Source of the DNA: Desulfomicrobium orale DSM 12838
GTDB taxonomy: Bacteria; Desulfobacterota; Desulfovibrionia; Desulfovibrionales; Desulfomicrobiaceae
Reading direction: 5' to 3'
Assembly (NCBI RefSeq): GCF_001553625.1
Contig: NZ_CP014230.1
Location: 2,170,001-2,234,000, forward strand
DNA: 64,000 nucleotides
Every line of letters starts with the position of its first letter. Position 1 is the stretch's first letter. Under the pieces are notes generated by a model. It was not told where the DNA came from, searched no databases, and saw only the letters and a list, made by a program, of their open reading frames with translations. A program made the translations under genes and the position numbers. Of the stretch, positions 36,235-44,922 are shown piece after piece.

Positions 36235-37113
36235 CTATCTGACCGGACTCATGGCCAGGAGCGCGCTGTACAGCGCCTGGGTGCCCATGTTCTCGAACCC
36301 CTGGGCTATGGCGGCCACATAGAGCTGTTCGACCAGGGCCAGTCCCGGCAGGGCGATGCCCATTTTCCTGGCCTCGGCCAGGGCGATGCCCATGTCCTTC
36401 ACGAAATGCTTGACGAAAAATCCGGGTGAAAAATCCTCCCGGGCGATCTTGCGGCCCAGGTTATTGATGGACCAGGAGCTGGCCGCCCCGCTGCCGATGA
36501 CATCGATCACCGCGTCCATGCCGAGCCCCGCGCGCACCGCGTACAGGAGCGATTCCACCACGCCGATCATGGTTCCGGCGATGAGGATCTGATTGCTCAT
36601 CTTCGTATGCTGTCCGGCCCCCGGAGCTCCCATGTGCCGGACGTTTTTGCCCATGACCTCGAAAAGCGGCCGGATCTTCTCGAAAGTTTCCACGTCGCCG
36701 CCGACCATGATGGCCAAAGTCGCGTCCCTGGCGCCCAGATCGCCGCCTGACACCGGAGCATCCAAGGCGGCGATGTTCTTTTCTCCGGCCGCAGCGTGAA
36801 TTTCCCTGGCCAGGGAAGGCTCGGAAGTGGTCATGTCCACTACCACGGCGCCGGCGTCCGCATGAGCCAGAATGCCGTCCTCGCCCAGATACACGGAGCG
36901 CACATCGGACGGATAGCCCACGATGGTGAAAACGAATTCCGCCCCACGCGCCGCTTCCGCCGGACTGCCGCACCACGTCGCCCCGGCCTTCAGAAGGCTT
37001 TCGGCCGAAGCCCTGGTCCGGTTGAACACCTGCATCGTATGCCCCGCGGCCAGCAGGTGCCCGCACATGGACCGCCCCATCACCCCTGTCCCGATCCAGC
37101 CCACGACGCTCAT
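36235..37113 (-). CDS. NAD(P)-dependent beta-hydroxyacid dehydrogenase (HIBADH family)
   Basis: 292 aa. GWIGTGVMGRSMCGHLLAAGH is the Rossmann loop, DMTTSEPSLAREI and DAPVSGGDLGARDATLAIMVGG the substrate region, and GQHTKMSNQI carries the catalytic Lys. Likely substrates are 3-hydroxyisobutyrate, tartronate semialdehyde or succinic semialdehyde. I start at ATG 37113 because the in-frame GTG at 37119 lies within the GGAGGTG ribosome site. It appears to head the operon with the kinase/regulator pair, so the pair may sense a related hydroxy acid. Confidence 0.9.
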   Translation of the reverse strand: MSVVGWIGTGVMGRSMCGHLLAAGHTMQVFNRTRASAESLLKAGATWCGSPAEAARGAEFVFTIVGYPSDVRSVYLGEDGILAHADAGAVVVDMTTSEPSLAREIHAAAGEKNIAALDAPVSGGDLGARDATLAIMVGGDVETFEKIRPLFEVMGKNVRHMGAPGAGQHTKMSNQILIAGTMIGVVESLLYAVRAGLGMDAVIDVIGSGAASSWSINNLGRKIAREDFSPGFFVKHFVKDMGIALAEARKMGIALPGLALVEQLYVAAIAQGFENMGTQALYSALLAMSPVR

Positions 37114-37221
37114 ACGCACCTCCAGAAAATAACTTTATATATCAGCGTGTTGAAAGGATATTTGCCATGCCAGGAAAAAGATATATGAAAAATGATTCAT
37201 TACAAATGAACGGAGGTCGTC

Positions 37222-37527
37222 ATGATCTGTCCCAAATGCGGCGGCACCGGTGTCGCCGAGGAAATCATATCCTATCAGATGGAATGCCGGAATCACCTGT
37301 TCTGCTTCGAGGACGTGCCCGCGCCCAAATGCCCGGACTGCGGCCATTACACTATCACGGAAGAAACCATGAGCGTGATGCTCGCCAAGGTCGAACAGAT
37401 CACCCAGAAAGCGACCATCTCGTACCATAGATGCCGCTGGCCCAAAGCGCAACAGATCGACGAACAGCAGCCTACCGCCGCCGTGGCCGAAGTGATGGAA
37501 ACGCTGAATAAGAGCGCCAGGAAATAA
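37222..37527 (+). CDS. YgiT-type zinc-finger protein
   Basis: 101 aa. MICPKCGGTG and CPDCGHYTITEE are the two CxxC zinc knuckles typical of YgiT/MqsA N-terminal zinc fingers. The C-terminal HTH of MqsA antitoxins is not clear, and no MqsR-like toxin is adjacent, so an antitoxin role is uncertain. Strong GGAGGT site upstream; it stands alone. Confidence 0.75.
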   Translation: MICPKCGGTGVAEEIISYQMECRNHLFCFEDVPAPKCPDCGHYTITEETMSVMLAKVEQITQKATISYHRCRWPKAQQIDEQQPTAAVAEVMETLNKSARK

Positions 37528-37698
37528 CCCCTTCCACCTTTCCGAGGGGACGCCCTGGTTCCCGCACCCGCCGCCGGGCCGGAACACGCCAGACAATCGG
37601 CGCGGCGGCAAGCTCCCTCTCCATGTTCTGATTCTTTGCCAGGGCCGGATGACCCGGCGTGAGGCCCCCTGCCCCGTTCGCCACGACCTCGCTGTTTT

Positions 37699-37712
37699 TT
37701 GACGCAGGTCAA
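37699..37712. promoter_or_regulatory. HcpR-type (CRP/FNR family) operator upstream of hcp
   Basis: TTGAC-GCAG-GTCAA is a perfect palindrome of the type assigned to HcpR, the nitrosative-stress regulator of anaerobic deltaproteobacteria. A -10 candidate TAGATG lies at 37735-37740; a start site at about 37747 would place the operator centre at -41.5, the class II activator position. Confidence 0.75.
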
Positions 37713-37777
37713 AGCTGGCAGTCCTCCTCCCCGCTAGATGCGTTCTCAACAAGGAACAAACAACCGAGGAGGAAGTC

Positions 37778-39385
37778 ATGTTTTGCAACCAGTGTGAACA
37801 AACGGCCAGAGGCACCGGCTGCACCAAGGTCGGCGTATGCGGCAAGCAGCCCGAAGTGGCCGCATTGCAGGATCTGCTCATCTATGCCCTGCAGGGCCTG
37901 TCCCAGGTGGCCGTCCAGGCCAGGGCCAAAGGCGTTTCCGACGCGGCCGTGAACCGGTTCATAAGCGAAGGCGTCTTTTCCACCCTGACCAACGTGGATT
38001 TCGATCCGGCCCGGTTTCAGGTACTCATCAATGAAGCCGCAGGATATCGCACCCTTCTGGCTTCCAAAGCGGGCGTGGCCGTCAATACCGAAGCGGCCGC
38101 TTTCACTCCCGCCACCACGCTTGAAGGGCTCGTGGCCCAGGGTGAACAGCATGGCGTGACCGAGGCTCTGGAAGTCCATCCGGACCTGCGGTCCCTGAAG
38201 CAGATTCTCATCTACGGCATCAAGGGGCTGGCCGCCTATTCCGATCATGCGGCCATTCTGGGGCAGGAAGACGAAAAGGTATACGAATTCATGCAGCGCG
38301 CCCTGGCCGCGACGCTGGAGCCGAAAAGCCTGGAAGAACTCGTCGCCCTGTGCATGGAATGCGGACAGGTGAACCTGAAGGCCATGGAGCTTCTGGACGC
38401 GGGCAACACCGGCACCTTCGGGCATCCCGTACCCACTCCGGTTCCTCTGGGACCCAAGGCGGGCAAGGCCATTCTCGTCTCCGGCCACGACCTGAAAGAT
38501 CTGGGCATGCTGCTGGAGCAGACCCAGGGCAAGGGCATCAACGTCTATACCCACGGCGAGATGCTCCCCTGTCACGGATATCCCGGCCTGAAGAAGTATC
38601 CTCATTTCCACGGCCACTACGGCACGGCATGGCAGAACCAGCAGAAGGAATTCGCCGAATTCCCCGGCGCCATCCTCATGACCACCAACTGCATCCAGAG
38701 ACCGGCCGATTCTTACAAGGACAATATCTTCACCACCGGTCTGGTGGGCTGGCCCGGCGTGACGCATGTGGGGAAGGATTTCACGCCCGTCATCGAAAAG
38801 GCTCTGTCCATGCCCGGATTCGCCAAGGATGAAGACAGGGGAACCGTGCTGACCGGTTTTGGCCGCAACGCGGTGCTCGGGGTGGCCGACAAGGTCATCG
38901 CGGCCGTCAAGGACGGAGCCATCCGCCACTTTTTTCTGGTGGCCGGATGTGACGGAGCCAAGCCGGGCCGCAACTACTATACGGAATTCGTGGAAAAGGT
39001 CCCGGCCGACTGTGTGGTGCTGACCCTGGCCTGCGGCAAGTTCCGTTTCTTCGACAAAAAGCTGGGCGACATCGGCGGCATCCCCAGATTGCTGGACGTG
39101 GGGCAGTGCAACGACGCCTATTCCGCCATCCAGATTGCCCTGGCCCTGGCTGGAGCGTTCGAATGCGGCGTGAACGACCTGCCCCTGTCCATGGTTCTGT
39201 CCTGGTACGAGCAGAAGGCCGTGGTCATCCTGTTGACCCTGCTCAGCCTCGGCATCAAGGGCATCCGCCTCGGCCCCAGCCTGCCTGCTTTCATCACGCC
39301 CGCGGTGCTGAACGTGCTGGTGGAAAACTTCGACATCAAGCCTCTCTCCACGCCGGATGACGATCTGAAAGCCATCCTCGGATAG
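37778..39385 (+). CDS. hcp: Hydroxylamine reductase / hybrid cluster protein
   Basis: 535 aa, the short form typical of anaerobes. The N terminus has Cys3, Cys6, Cys15, Cys21 (C-x2-C-x8-C-x5-C) for the [4Fe-4S] cluster; the hybrid-cluster ligands lie in later blocks including CMECGQVN, HGEMLPCHGYP, TTNCIQRP, VAGCDGAK and TLACGKFRFF. Hcp reduces NO (and hydroxylamine in vitro) and is part of nitrosative-stress defence. Its promoter carries an HcpR-type site; no hcr or ferredoxin partner is adjacent. GAGGAGG precedes the start. Confidence 0.97.
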   Translation: MFCNQCEQTARGTGCTKVGVCGKQPEVAALQDLLIYALQGLSQVAVQARAKGVSDAAVNRFISEGVFSTLTNVDFDPARFQVLINEAAGYRTLLASKAGVAVNTEAAAFTPATTLEGLVAQGEQHGVTEALEVHPDLRSLKQILIYGIKGLAAYSDHAAILGQEDEKVYEFMQRALAATLEPKSLEELVALCMECGQVNLKAMELLDAGNTGTFGHPVPTPVPLGPKAGKAILVSGHDLKDLGMLLEQTQGKGINVYTHGEMLPCHGYPGLKKYPHFHGHYGTAWQNQQKEFAEFPGAILMTTNCIQRPADSYKDNIFTTGLVGWPGVTHVGKDFTPVIEKALSMPGFAKDEDRGTVLTGFGRNAVLGVADKVIAAVKDGAIRHFFLVAGCDGAKPGRNYYTEFVEKVPADCVVLTLACGKFRFFDKKLGDIGGIPRLLDVGQCNDAYSAIQIALALAGAFECGVNDLPLSMVLSWYEQKAVVILLTLLSLGIKGIRLGPSLPAFITPAVLNVLVENFDIKPLSTPDDDLKAILG

Positions 39386-39392
39386 CTTCTCC

Positions 39393-39416
39393 GGGGGCCG
39401 AAAGGCCCCCGCTTTT
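39393..39416 (+). terminator. Rho-independent terminator after hcp
   Basis: GGGGGCC-GAAA-GGCCCCC stem followed by GCTTTT, 8 bases after the hcp stop. Confidence 0.75.
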
Positions 39417-39471
39417 CCTGTGTCGGCTTTCCGTGTTGACAGACCGCGACAAAGCCGGTCACTTAAGCGGC

Positions 39472-40842
39472 ATGCCCACGCCAGATGATTCTTCCGCCCG
39501 CCTTTCCCTGCCTGCCCGCATCCTGCATTTCTTCTCCGCGGACGCATGGCCGGCCCGCCCGGAAGGCAGCCCTTTCCTTCGTCTGCTGATTCTCGTCCCG
39601 CGCACGTTTTTTTTCGCCCTGAACGGCTTCATGATCCGAAACGGCCCGCTGCGCGCTTCGGCCCTGACTTTCTACACTCTCCTGTCTCTGGTGCCGCTGG
39701 CGGCCATGGCTCTGGGCATCGCCAAGGGCTTCGGATTCGAACGCCTGCTGGAAGAAAAACTCATGGAGCAGTTCTCGGCCCAGCAGGAGGTTGTCGCCCA
39801 GATCATCGTCTTCGCCCGGAACATGCTGGACAACACCCAGGGCGGACTCATCGCGGGCATCGGCGTGATCGTCCTGTTCTGGTCCGTGATCAAGGTTCTG
39901 GGCAACATCGAGGAATGCTTCAATCAGGTCTGGGGCGTGTCCGACCGTTCTTTCCTGCGCAAACTGAGCGACTACATGACCATCATGGTCACGGCCCCCA
40001 TCCTGCTCATTACGTCCGGCAGCGCCACGGTTTTCATCGCCACCAGGGTTTCGGCCCTGTCGTCGCGGGCCGGGCTGGAAGAAGTGACGAGCCCGGTCAT
40101 TGCCTTCAGTCTGGCTTTCGCCCCCTACGTTCTGCTCTGGATGCTTTTCACGCTCCTTTACATGATCATGCCCAACACAAAAATCCGTGTCGGACACGCC
40201 TTTCTGGCGGCCATCCCGGCCGGATCGGCCTATCAGCTCCTCCAGGCCGGGTACGTCAAATTCCAGATCAGCATGACCTCCTACAACGCCATTTACGGCA
40301 GCTTCGCGGCCCTGCCTCTTTTTCTCCTGTGGCTGAACATCAGCTGGTATATCGTGCTTTTCGGCGCGGAAATAGTCCACACGCTGGAACACGTCCGCGA
40401 GCCGGAGCATCCGGCAGGTGAGGAGGAATTGAGCGCCGCCGAAATGCGGCTCCACGCCGTGCTGCTTTGCACCCATGTGGTCCGCCGCTTCCATCTGGCC
40501 CTGAAGGCCCAAAGACCGGACCAGATCGCCCGGGAACTGGGCATGTCTTCCCGTCTGGCCAACCTCCTTGCCGAGCGACTGGTACGCGCCGGAATGCTGG
40601 TCCGCGTGAACTTCGGAAACGGTTCGGAATCCGCCTTGCAACCGGCCATGGATGCGCGCAACCTGACTCTTGTGCGGGTGCTGGAAGCTCTCGACAATGT
40701 GGGCGAGAGCCGCGTTCACACCCAAACGCCGCCGTCTCTGGAGCCCGTCGCCACCCAGCTGGAGGCCCTGCAGGCGGAAATGGAAAAGTCTTCCGCAAAC
40801 CGTCCGCTCCTTGACCTCGTGACGCCGAAACAGCCAGTATAG
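39472..40842 (+). CDS. YihY/BrkB family inner-membrane protein
   Basis: 456 aa. After a soluble N terminus come about six membrane helices (ASALTFYTLLSLVPLAAMALGIAKGFGFE is the YihY signature start; GGLIAGIGVIVLFWSVIKVLGNIEECFNQVW; YGSFAALPLFLLWLNISWYIVLFGAEIVHTLEH). The C-terminal 130 residues form a soluble wHTH-like region (QIARELGMSSRLANLLAERLVRAGMLVRV), as in longer YihY proteins. The old RNase BN assignment of this family is incorrect; the function is unknown. ATG 39472 is chosen over an upstream TTG. Confidence 0.87.
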   Translation: MPTPDDSSARLSLPARILHFFSADAWPARPEGSPFLRLLILVPRTFFFALNGFMIRNGPLRASALTFYTLLSLVPLAAMALGIAKGFGFERLLEEKLMEQFSAQQEVVAQIIVFARNMLDNTQGGLIAGIGVIVLFWSVIKVLGNIEECFNQVWGVSDRSFLRKLSDYMTIMVTAPILLITSGSATVFIATRVSALSSRAGLEEVTSPVIAFSLAFAPYVLLWMLFTLLYMIMPNTKIRVGHAFLAAIPAGSAYQLLQAGYVKFQISMTSYNAIYGSFAALPLFLLWLNISWYIVLFGAEIVHTLEHVREPEHPAGEEELSAAEMRLHAVLLCTHVVRRFHLALKAQRPDQIARELGMSSRLANLLAERLVRAGMLVRVNFGNGSESALQPAMDARNLTLVRVLEALDNVGESRVHTQTPPSLEPVATQLEALQAEMEKSSANRPLLDLVTPKQPV

Positions 40843-40960
40843 CTGGCAGGAAGACATGACATGCCGTGAAAAATGGATGCCGGATGCGCTGCCCCCACGG
40901 GCATCAAACCGGAAAATACTCCCGGAAACCGGGACATCCGATACTGACAAAGGAGTCTTT

Positions 40961-41455
40961 ATGCGCCGCACCCTTGCCTTTTTTCTTCTTCTCTTCGCCT
41001 TCAACGCATACGCCGAGGATAATTCGACCCTGACCCGGCCGTCCCCAAACCAGGCCAAACCGGCGGCGGAAACAACAAAAGCCGGGGCAAGTGCCCTGAT
41101 CGCGGACAAACTTCCACTGGACATTCTGGCCAAGGGCACGGACCAGAGCGGTACGCTCCTGTCCTACAAAATGAAGGAAGAACTCATGGCCAGCAAACTT
41201 TTTGCGCTGACCGCCTCGGAGAAGAAAAAGTTCGTCCTGCATCTCCAGACCCGGCCGGAGTTTCCGGATCGCCCGGGCATCGCCTCGCAGTATTCCATCG
41301 CCTTGGTCTACCAGGAAGACGCCGGAAGCCTGTCCTACTATCTCGACCAGATGCAGGGGCAGGTCCATTCGGAAAGCGTTGTCGCGGAAATGCAAAAGAT
41401 ATTGGAATGGTCCTACAGCACCGTAAAGAAATACAGATACCTTCTGGAAGAATAA
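40961..41455 (+). CDS. Exported hypothetical protein
   Basis: 164 aa with a clear signal peptide (MRRTLAFFLLLFAFNAYA). The mature protein has a Thr/Pro/Lys-rich linker and then an alpha/beta stretch (KLFALTASEKKKFVLHLQTRPEFPDRPGIASQYSIALVYQ, then SYYLDQMQGQVHSESVVAEMQKILEW). No domain is recognised. Start ATG 40961 has AAAGGAG upstream; longer in-frame extensions are unlikely. Confidence 0.65.
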   Translation: MRRTLAFFLLLFAFNAYAEDNSTLTRPSPNQAKPAAETTKAGASALIADKLPLDILAKGTDQSGTLLSYKMKEELMASKLFALTASEKKKFVLHLQTRPEFPDRPGIASQYSIALVYQEDAGSLSYYLDQMQGQVHSESVVAEMQKILEWSYSTVKKYRYLLEE

Positions 41456-41555
41456 ACCGGGAGACAGCCGGTCGCGCCGGAAAAAACGGGTAGTGACCGG
41501 CCGGAAAAAACCCTCCCATTCATCGCAAAAGGCGCGCCTTTTTCCGTGATGCCTC

Positions 41556-42509
41556 CTATCGCGAGCGGTTTCCCTCCCTTTCAACACGGACCGGAGAGAG
41601 GTTCCCGGCAAACGGTTCCTCTTTTTGCGTCTGGTGATCCCACCGCTGGCTCATGAGTACGCCCCCGAATACCGCGCAGGCTCCCAGCAGCTGCAACAGG
41701 CTGAGCCGCTCGTCCAGCCAGGCCCATCCCAGCAGAATGGAAAATACCGGAACCAGATTGATGAAGGCCGAAGCCTGCCAGGCCGGCAATCTGCTGATGC
41801 CGAAATTGTAGAGACCGTAAGCCCCCACGCTGACGCAGGTTCCCAGATAGACAACGGCCCAGACGGGTCCCGGCGTCAGATTCCGGGGCAGTTCGGTGCC
41901 GGGCAGGAAAAGAAGCGGAAAAAAGAAAACAGTCCCCACCAGAAACTGCACGGCGGTCAGAAAGCACGGCGAATAGCTGCCGCAAAGCTTCTTCATGCTG
42001 ATGGTGTACCCGGCGGCGCACATCATGGCCAGCAGTTCCAGAAAATTGCCAAGTACCGGCCGGGGGGCCGTTTCCGTGGCCGAAGCGCACAGGCTGACCC
42101 AGACCACTCCGGCCAGGGCCAGAAAAAGTCCGGCCCAGACCTTTCCCTCCAGACGTTCTCCCAGAAAAAAGACCGAACACAGAGCCACCAGCACGGGCAG
42201 CGTCGCAGCCACCATGCCCGCCTGCGAGGCCGTGGTCAGGGTCAGGGCCTGGCCTTCCAAAATGAAATAAAGACAAGGCTCGCACAAGGCCATGAACAGC
42301 ATGACAGGTATATCCTTCAGGTGGATGACACGGGGCCGCCACCAGCGCAGTACAAGCAGCAAAAGCGAGGAGGCCAGGACCATGCGCGCAAACACGACGA
42401 CCACAGGATCGAACACCATGACCACGTACTTGAAAGCCACAAAAGAACTGCCCCACAGCATCATGGCCGTAAGCAGGGCCATAAACGGCGCAATAGACGA
42501 TTTATTCAT
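41556..42509 (-). CDS. EamA/DMT family transporter, copy 2
   Basis: 317 aa with ten predicted helices in two EamA repeats (PFMALLTAMMLWGSSFVAFKYVVMVFDPVVVVFARM in the first; GAYGLYNFGISRLPAWQASAFINLVPVFSILLGWAWLDERLSLLQLLG in the second). A metabolite exporter is likely. ATG 42509 is preferred to an upstream in-frame start at 42617. Confidence 0.88.
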   Translation of the reverse strand: MNKSSIAPFMALLTAMMLWGSSFVAFKYVVMVFDPVVVVFARMVLASSLLLLVLRWWRPRVIHLKDIPVMLFMALCEPCLYFILEGQALTLTTASQAGMVAATLPVLVALCSVFFLGERLEGKVWAGLFLALAGVVWVSLCASATETAPRPVLGNFLELLAMMCAAGYTISMKKLCGSYSPCFLTAVQFLVGTVFFFPLLFLPGTELPRNLTPGPVWAVVYLGTCVSVGAYGLYNFGISRLPAWQASAFINLVPVFSILLGWAWLDERLSLLQLLGACAVFGGVLMSQRWDHQTQKEEPFAGNLSPVRVEREGNRSR

Positions 42510-42652
42510 AGCTGAACTTTGCCGGACGGTACTAAATAGTTTAAAAAAAACTTGCGGTTGAATGTGGTTGTATCTATCTTCGGAAACAAATCGGAAAACC
42601 TGCGGCCAAGCCGTCATCCACCTTCAACCATTTCCAGACAGACGGGAAAAAT

Positions 42653-43549
42653 ATGTACGAATCGCCGTTTGAGAACGCCTCCGGAACAACCGCCTATTTC
42701 CTCACTCCGCAACTCGAGCATGCCTTCGAAGCCATCCTTGAAGAAGTGCATTTCGGACGGCTACTGAGTTGTGCGATCGGCTTTCCCAAATCCGGAAAAA
42801 CAGCCTTCTTGACCCGCCTGTCCTCTCTCCTGCGGGAACATACCATCATACTTTCCGCTTCAGCGGAGGAAAATCTCTCCAGAACCCTGAGCCGCCAACT
42901 CTCTCCTCAAGAAGAAGTACCGTCAAGTTTATCCAGAGAATTGCAGGAAAAACTGCGAGTCGTGCTCATCATCGACGACGCGCACCTGCTCCAGGATGAC
43001 GATTTCGCCTTCATGGCCGGGCTGTTCACCCTGGCCAAGCACAAAGGCAGTGTCCTGCAGGTGGTCCTGATAGGCAATGGAGACCTGATCCACAAACTGG
43101 CCCGCCCCGATAACCGGAATGTGCAGACGTTGCTGGGCAATATCATAAACCTCCCCAAGCTGACCCGCGAACAGGCCTTCGAGTACGTACGCTTTCTCCT
43201 GAATTCCGCCGGCCTGGACGGCGGTCTCATTTCCAATCCGGAGCCTCTGGTCCGCCGGGCGGCCGGAATTGTCGGCATCCTGCGCATACTGACCATCACG
43301 CTGGCCCTCAAGGCCTTGAGCGGTCAGCATGCCGCCGATGTGGAGGCCGCCTTCGAGCCCGGCCCGGCAAACAAAGAAGCGGCCAAGGAAAGCCGGAAAG
43401 AACCGGCAGAGACAGCAATACTGACGCAAGAGGAACTCCAGCCGGCAGGACAGAACCATATGCTGCTACTGGGTACGCTTCTTTTCATCACTCTGATTGC
43501 GGCGCGCTCTCTCTGGTTTCTCTCCGGTCCCATGCCAATTGGTTCCTGA
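42653..43549 (+). CDS. ExeA/GspA-like AAA ATPase with C-terminal membrane anchor
   Basis: 298 aa. MYESPFENASGTTAYFLTPQLEHAF is the ExeA-type start, GFPKSGKTAFL the Walker A and VVLIIDDAHLL the Walker B box. The C-terminal end holds one membrane helix (MLLLGTLLFITLIAARSLWFL) and a very short tail, so the peptidoglycan-binding domain of full ExeA is missing. ExeA-type ATPases help secretin assembly through the cell wall; no type II secretion or pilus genes are in the window. Confidence 0.75.
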   Translation: MYESPFENASGTTAYFLTPQLEHAFEAILEEVHFGRLLSCAIGFPKSGKTAFLTRLSSLLREHTIILSASAEENLSRTLSRQLSPQEEVPSSLSRELQEKLRVVLIIDDAHLLQDDDFAFMAGLFTLAKHKGSVLQVVLIGNGDLIHKLARPDNRNVQTLLGNIINLPKLTREQAFEYVRFLLNSAGLDGGLISNPEPLVRRAAGIVGILRILTITLALKALSGQHAADVEAAFEPGPANKEAAKESRKEPAETAILTQEELQPAGQNHMLLLGTLLFITLIAARSLWFLSGPMPIGS

Positions 43550-43653
43550 TTAGCCAAACTGACTGTGATGATGTTTCAACCAGATGTGTCAGGGAAGATG
43601 CGATTGGATCTCCATTTAAAGAGTGGAGATAGTACTGCGTCATATTTGAAGCC

Positions 43654-44478
43654 ATGCTCGAGCTGATCGTCGACCCGGACCGCTGTACCCAGTGCGGCCA
43701 GTGCGCGGAGGACTGTCCTGTGGGTGTGCTGGAAGCGGACGGCGGCCCGCCGCGGGTTCTGCCGCACCGGGAAAATGCCTGCATAGGCTGTCAGCACTGT
43801 CTGGCCGTGTGTCCTGCCGCTGCTCTCTCCGTTTTTGGTCTTAATCCGGATCACAGTCCTGAAGTCCGGCCCGTTTCCCCGGAGATGGTGGAAAATCTGA
43901 TGCGCGGGCGCAGGTCCGTACGCCGGTACAAAAAAGAGGCCGTGCCCCGGGAGATCGTGGACCGGCTCGTGAGCGTGGTCATGTATGCGCCTTCGGGAAA
44001 GAACCGCCGCCAAGTCAGCTTTACTCTGGTGGACGATCCGCATGTCATGGATGTGGTGCGCAGCCGGACCTACGAGTGCATCCGAAAAGCCGCGCGGGAA
44101 AACCGCCTGCCGGAGAAAATGGGCTTCTTCGCCAGATTTGCCGATGCCTGGGCCAAGGGCGGGGATCCCATCTTCCAGCACGCTCCGCATATGGTCATCG
44201 CTTCGGAGGCGGTGGAAAATCCTTCGGCCGAGGCCAATCCATTCATCGCCCTGACCTATTTCGAGCTCATGGCCGCAAGCCTGGGCCTTGGCACATTGTG
44301 GTGCGGGTTCGCCCGCTGGGCCCTGTGCGACGTGGCGCCGGAAATGCTCCGTTTGCTGGGCATACCGGAAAATCACCGGTCCATGTATGTGATGCTGTTC
44401 GGATACCCGGCTGTGCGCTACGCCCGGACGGTACAGCGCGGGATTTCGGGCGTGCGGCGGGTTGCACTGGAAAAGTGA
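43654..44478 (+). CDS. Nitroreductase with N-terminal 2x[4Fe-4S] ferredoxin domain
   Basis: 274 aa. Two ferredoxin motifs, CTQCGQCAEDCP and CIGCQHCLAVCP (residues about 11-53), precede a nitroreductase domain (RRSVRRYKKEAVPREIVDRL, MYAPSGKNRR for FMN, LGLGTLWCGFARWAL). The layout is common in clostridia and sulfate reducers and couples ferredoxin-type electrons to FMN. The gene ends inside the first copy of a 29-bp tandem duplication. Confidence 0.9.
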   Translation: MLELIVDPDRCTQCGQCAEDCPVGVLEADGGPPRVLPHRENACIGCQHCLAVCPAAALSVFGLNPDHSPEVRPVSPEMVENLMRGRRSVRRYKKEAVPREIVDRLVSVVMYAPSGKNRRQVSFTLVDDPHVMDVVRSRTYECIRKAARENRLPEKMGFFARFADAWAKGGDPIFQHAPHMVIASEAVENPSAEANPFIALTYFELMAASLGLGTLWCGFARWALCDVAPEMLRLLGIPENHRSMYVMLFGYPAVRYARTVQRGISGVRRVALEK

Positions 44479-44522
44479 AACCGGCTTCTTAATCACTGGA
44501 AAAGTGAAACCGGCTTCTTAAT
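44465..44522. repeat. 29-bp perfect tandem duplication at a convergent gene end
   Basis: The unit CACTGGAAAAGTGAAACCGG plus CTTCTTAAT occurs at 44465-44493 and 44494-44522. Copy 1 contains the nitroreductase stop codon; copy 2 contains the TAA of the receiver gene on the other strand. Confidence 0.95.
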
Positions 44523-44922
44523 CAAAAGACAGTGAGTCGCCCGGCAGGCCCATGATTCTGCCGATGGCGTGCAAGCGCACCCGGACCTCGTCCAGATTAT
44601 AGGGCCGGTACACGAAATCATGGGCTCCGGCCCTGATGCAGACACGGATGCCGTCCGCGCCGCTGCGGGGAATGCCCGCCACCAGATGGCAGTGCTCCCC
44701 GGCGCGCCGGACTTTGCGGAAAAAATCCCCACAATCGAGAATATCCGTATGCCAGTCCGCCACCACGGCCGTGGGAGCGGCATCCCCCCGTACGGCAGCC
44801 CAAGCGGCGTCCTCGTCTTCGGGCACTTCGCAGGCGTACCCCCAGTCGGCCAGGGCCTTGACCAGAACATTGCGGACCAGCCCTTCTTCCTCCAGCAGAA
44901 CCACTCTCAGCCCGCTTTTCAT
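44518..44922 (-). CDS. Single-domain response-regulator receiver protein
   Basis: 134 aa, one receiver fold: GLRVVLLEEEGLVRNVLVKALADWGY, a candidate phospho-Asp in VVADWHTDILD, and DFVYRPYNLDEVRVRL. The acidic pocket near the N terminus is EE rather than the usual DD, and the K at the switch position is replaced (VYRPYN instead of xxKP), so phosphorylation competence is doubtful. It overlaps the AI-2E gene upstream by 4 bases. Confidence 0.72.
   Translation of the reverse strand: MKSGLRVVLLEEEGLVRNVLVKALADWGYACEVPEDEDAAWAAVRGDAAPTAVVADWHTDILDCGDFFRKVRRAGEHCHLVAGIPRSGADGIRVCIRAGAHDFVYRPYNLDEVRVRLHAIGRIMGLPGDSLSFD

Noticed and set aside
37222-37527. YgiT-type zinc finger as an MqsRA toxin-antitoxin pair
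   Set aside because: No MqsR-like toxin gene adjoins it and the antitoxin HTH is not evident.
39436-39464. TTGACA before the YihY gene as a promoter
   Set aside because: No acceptable -10 at 16-18 bases, and the spacing to the start codon is too short for a normal leader.
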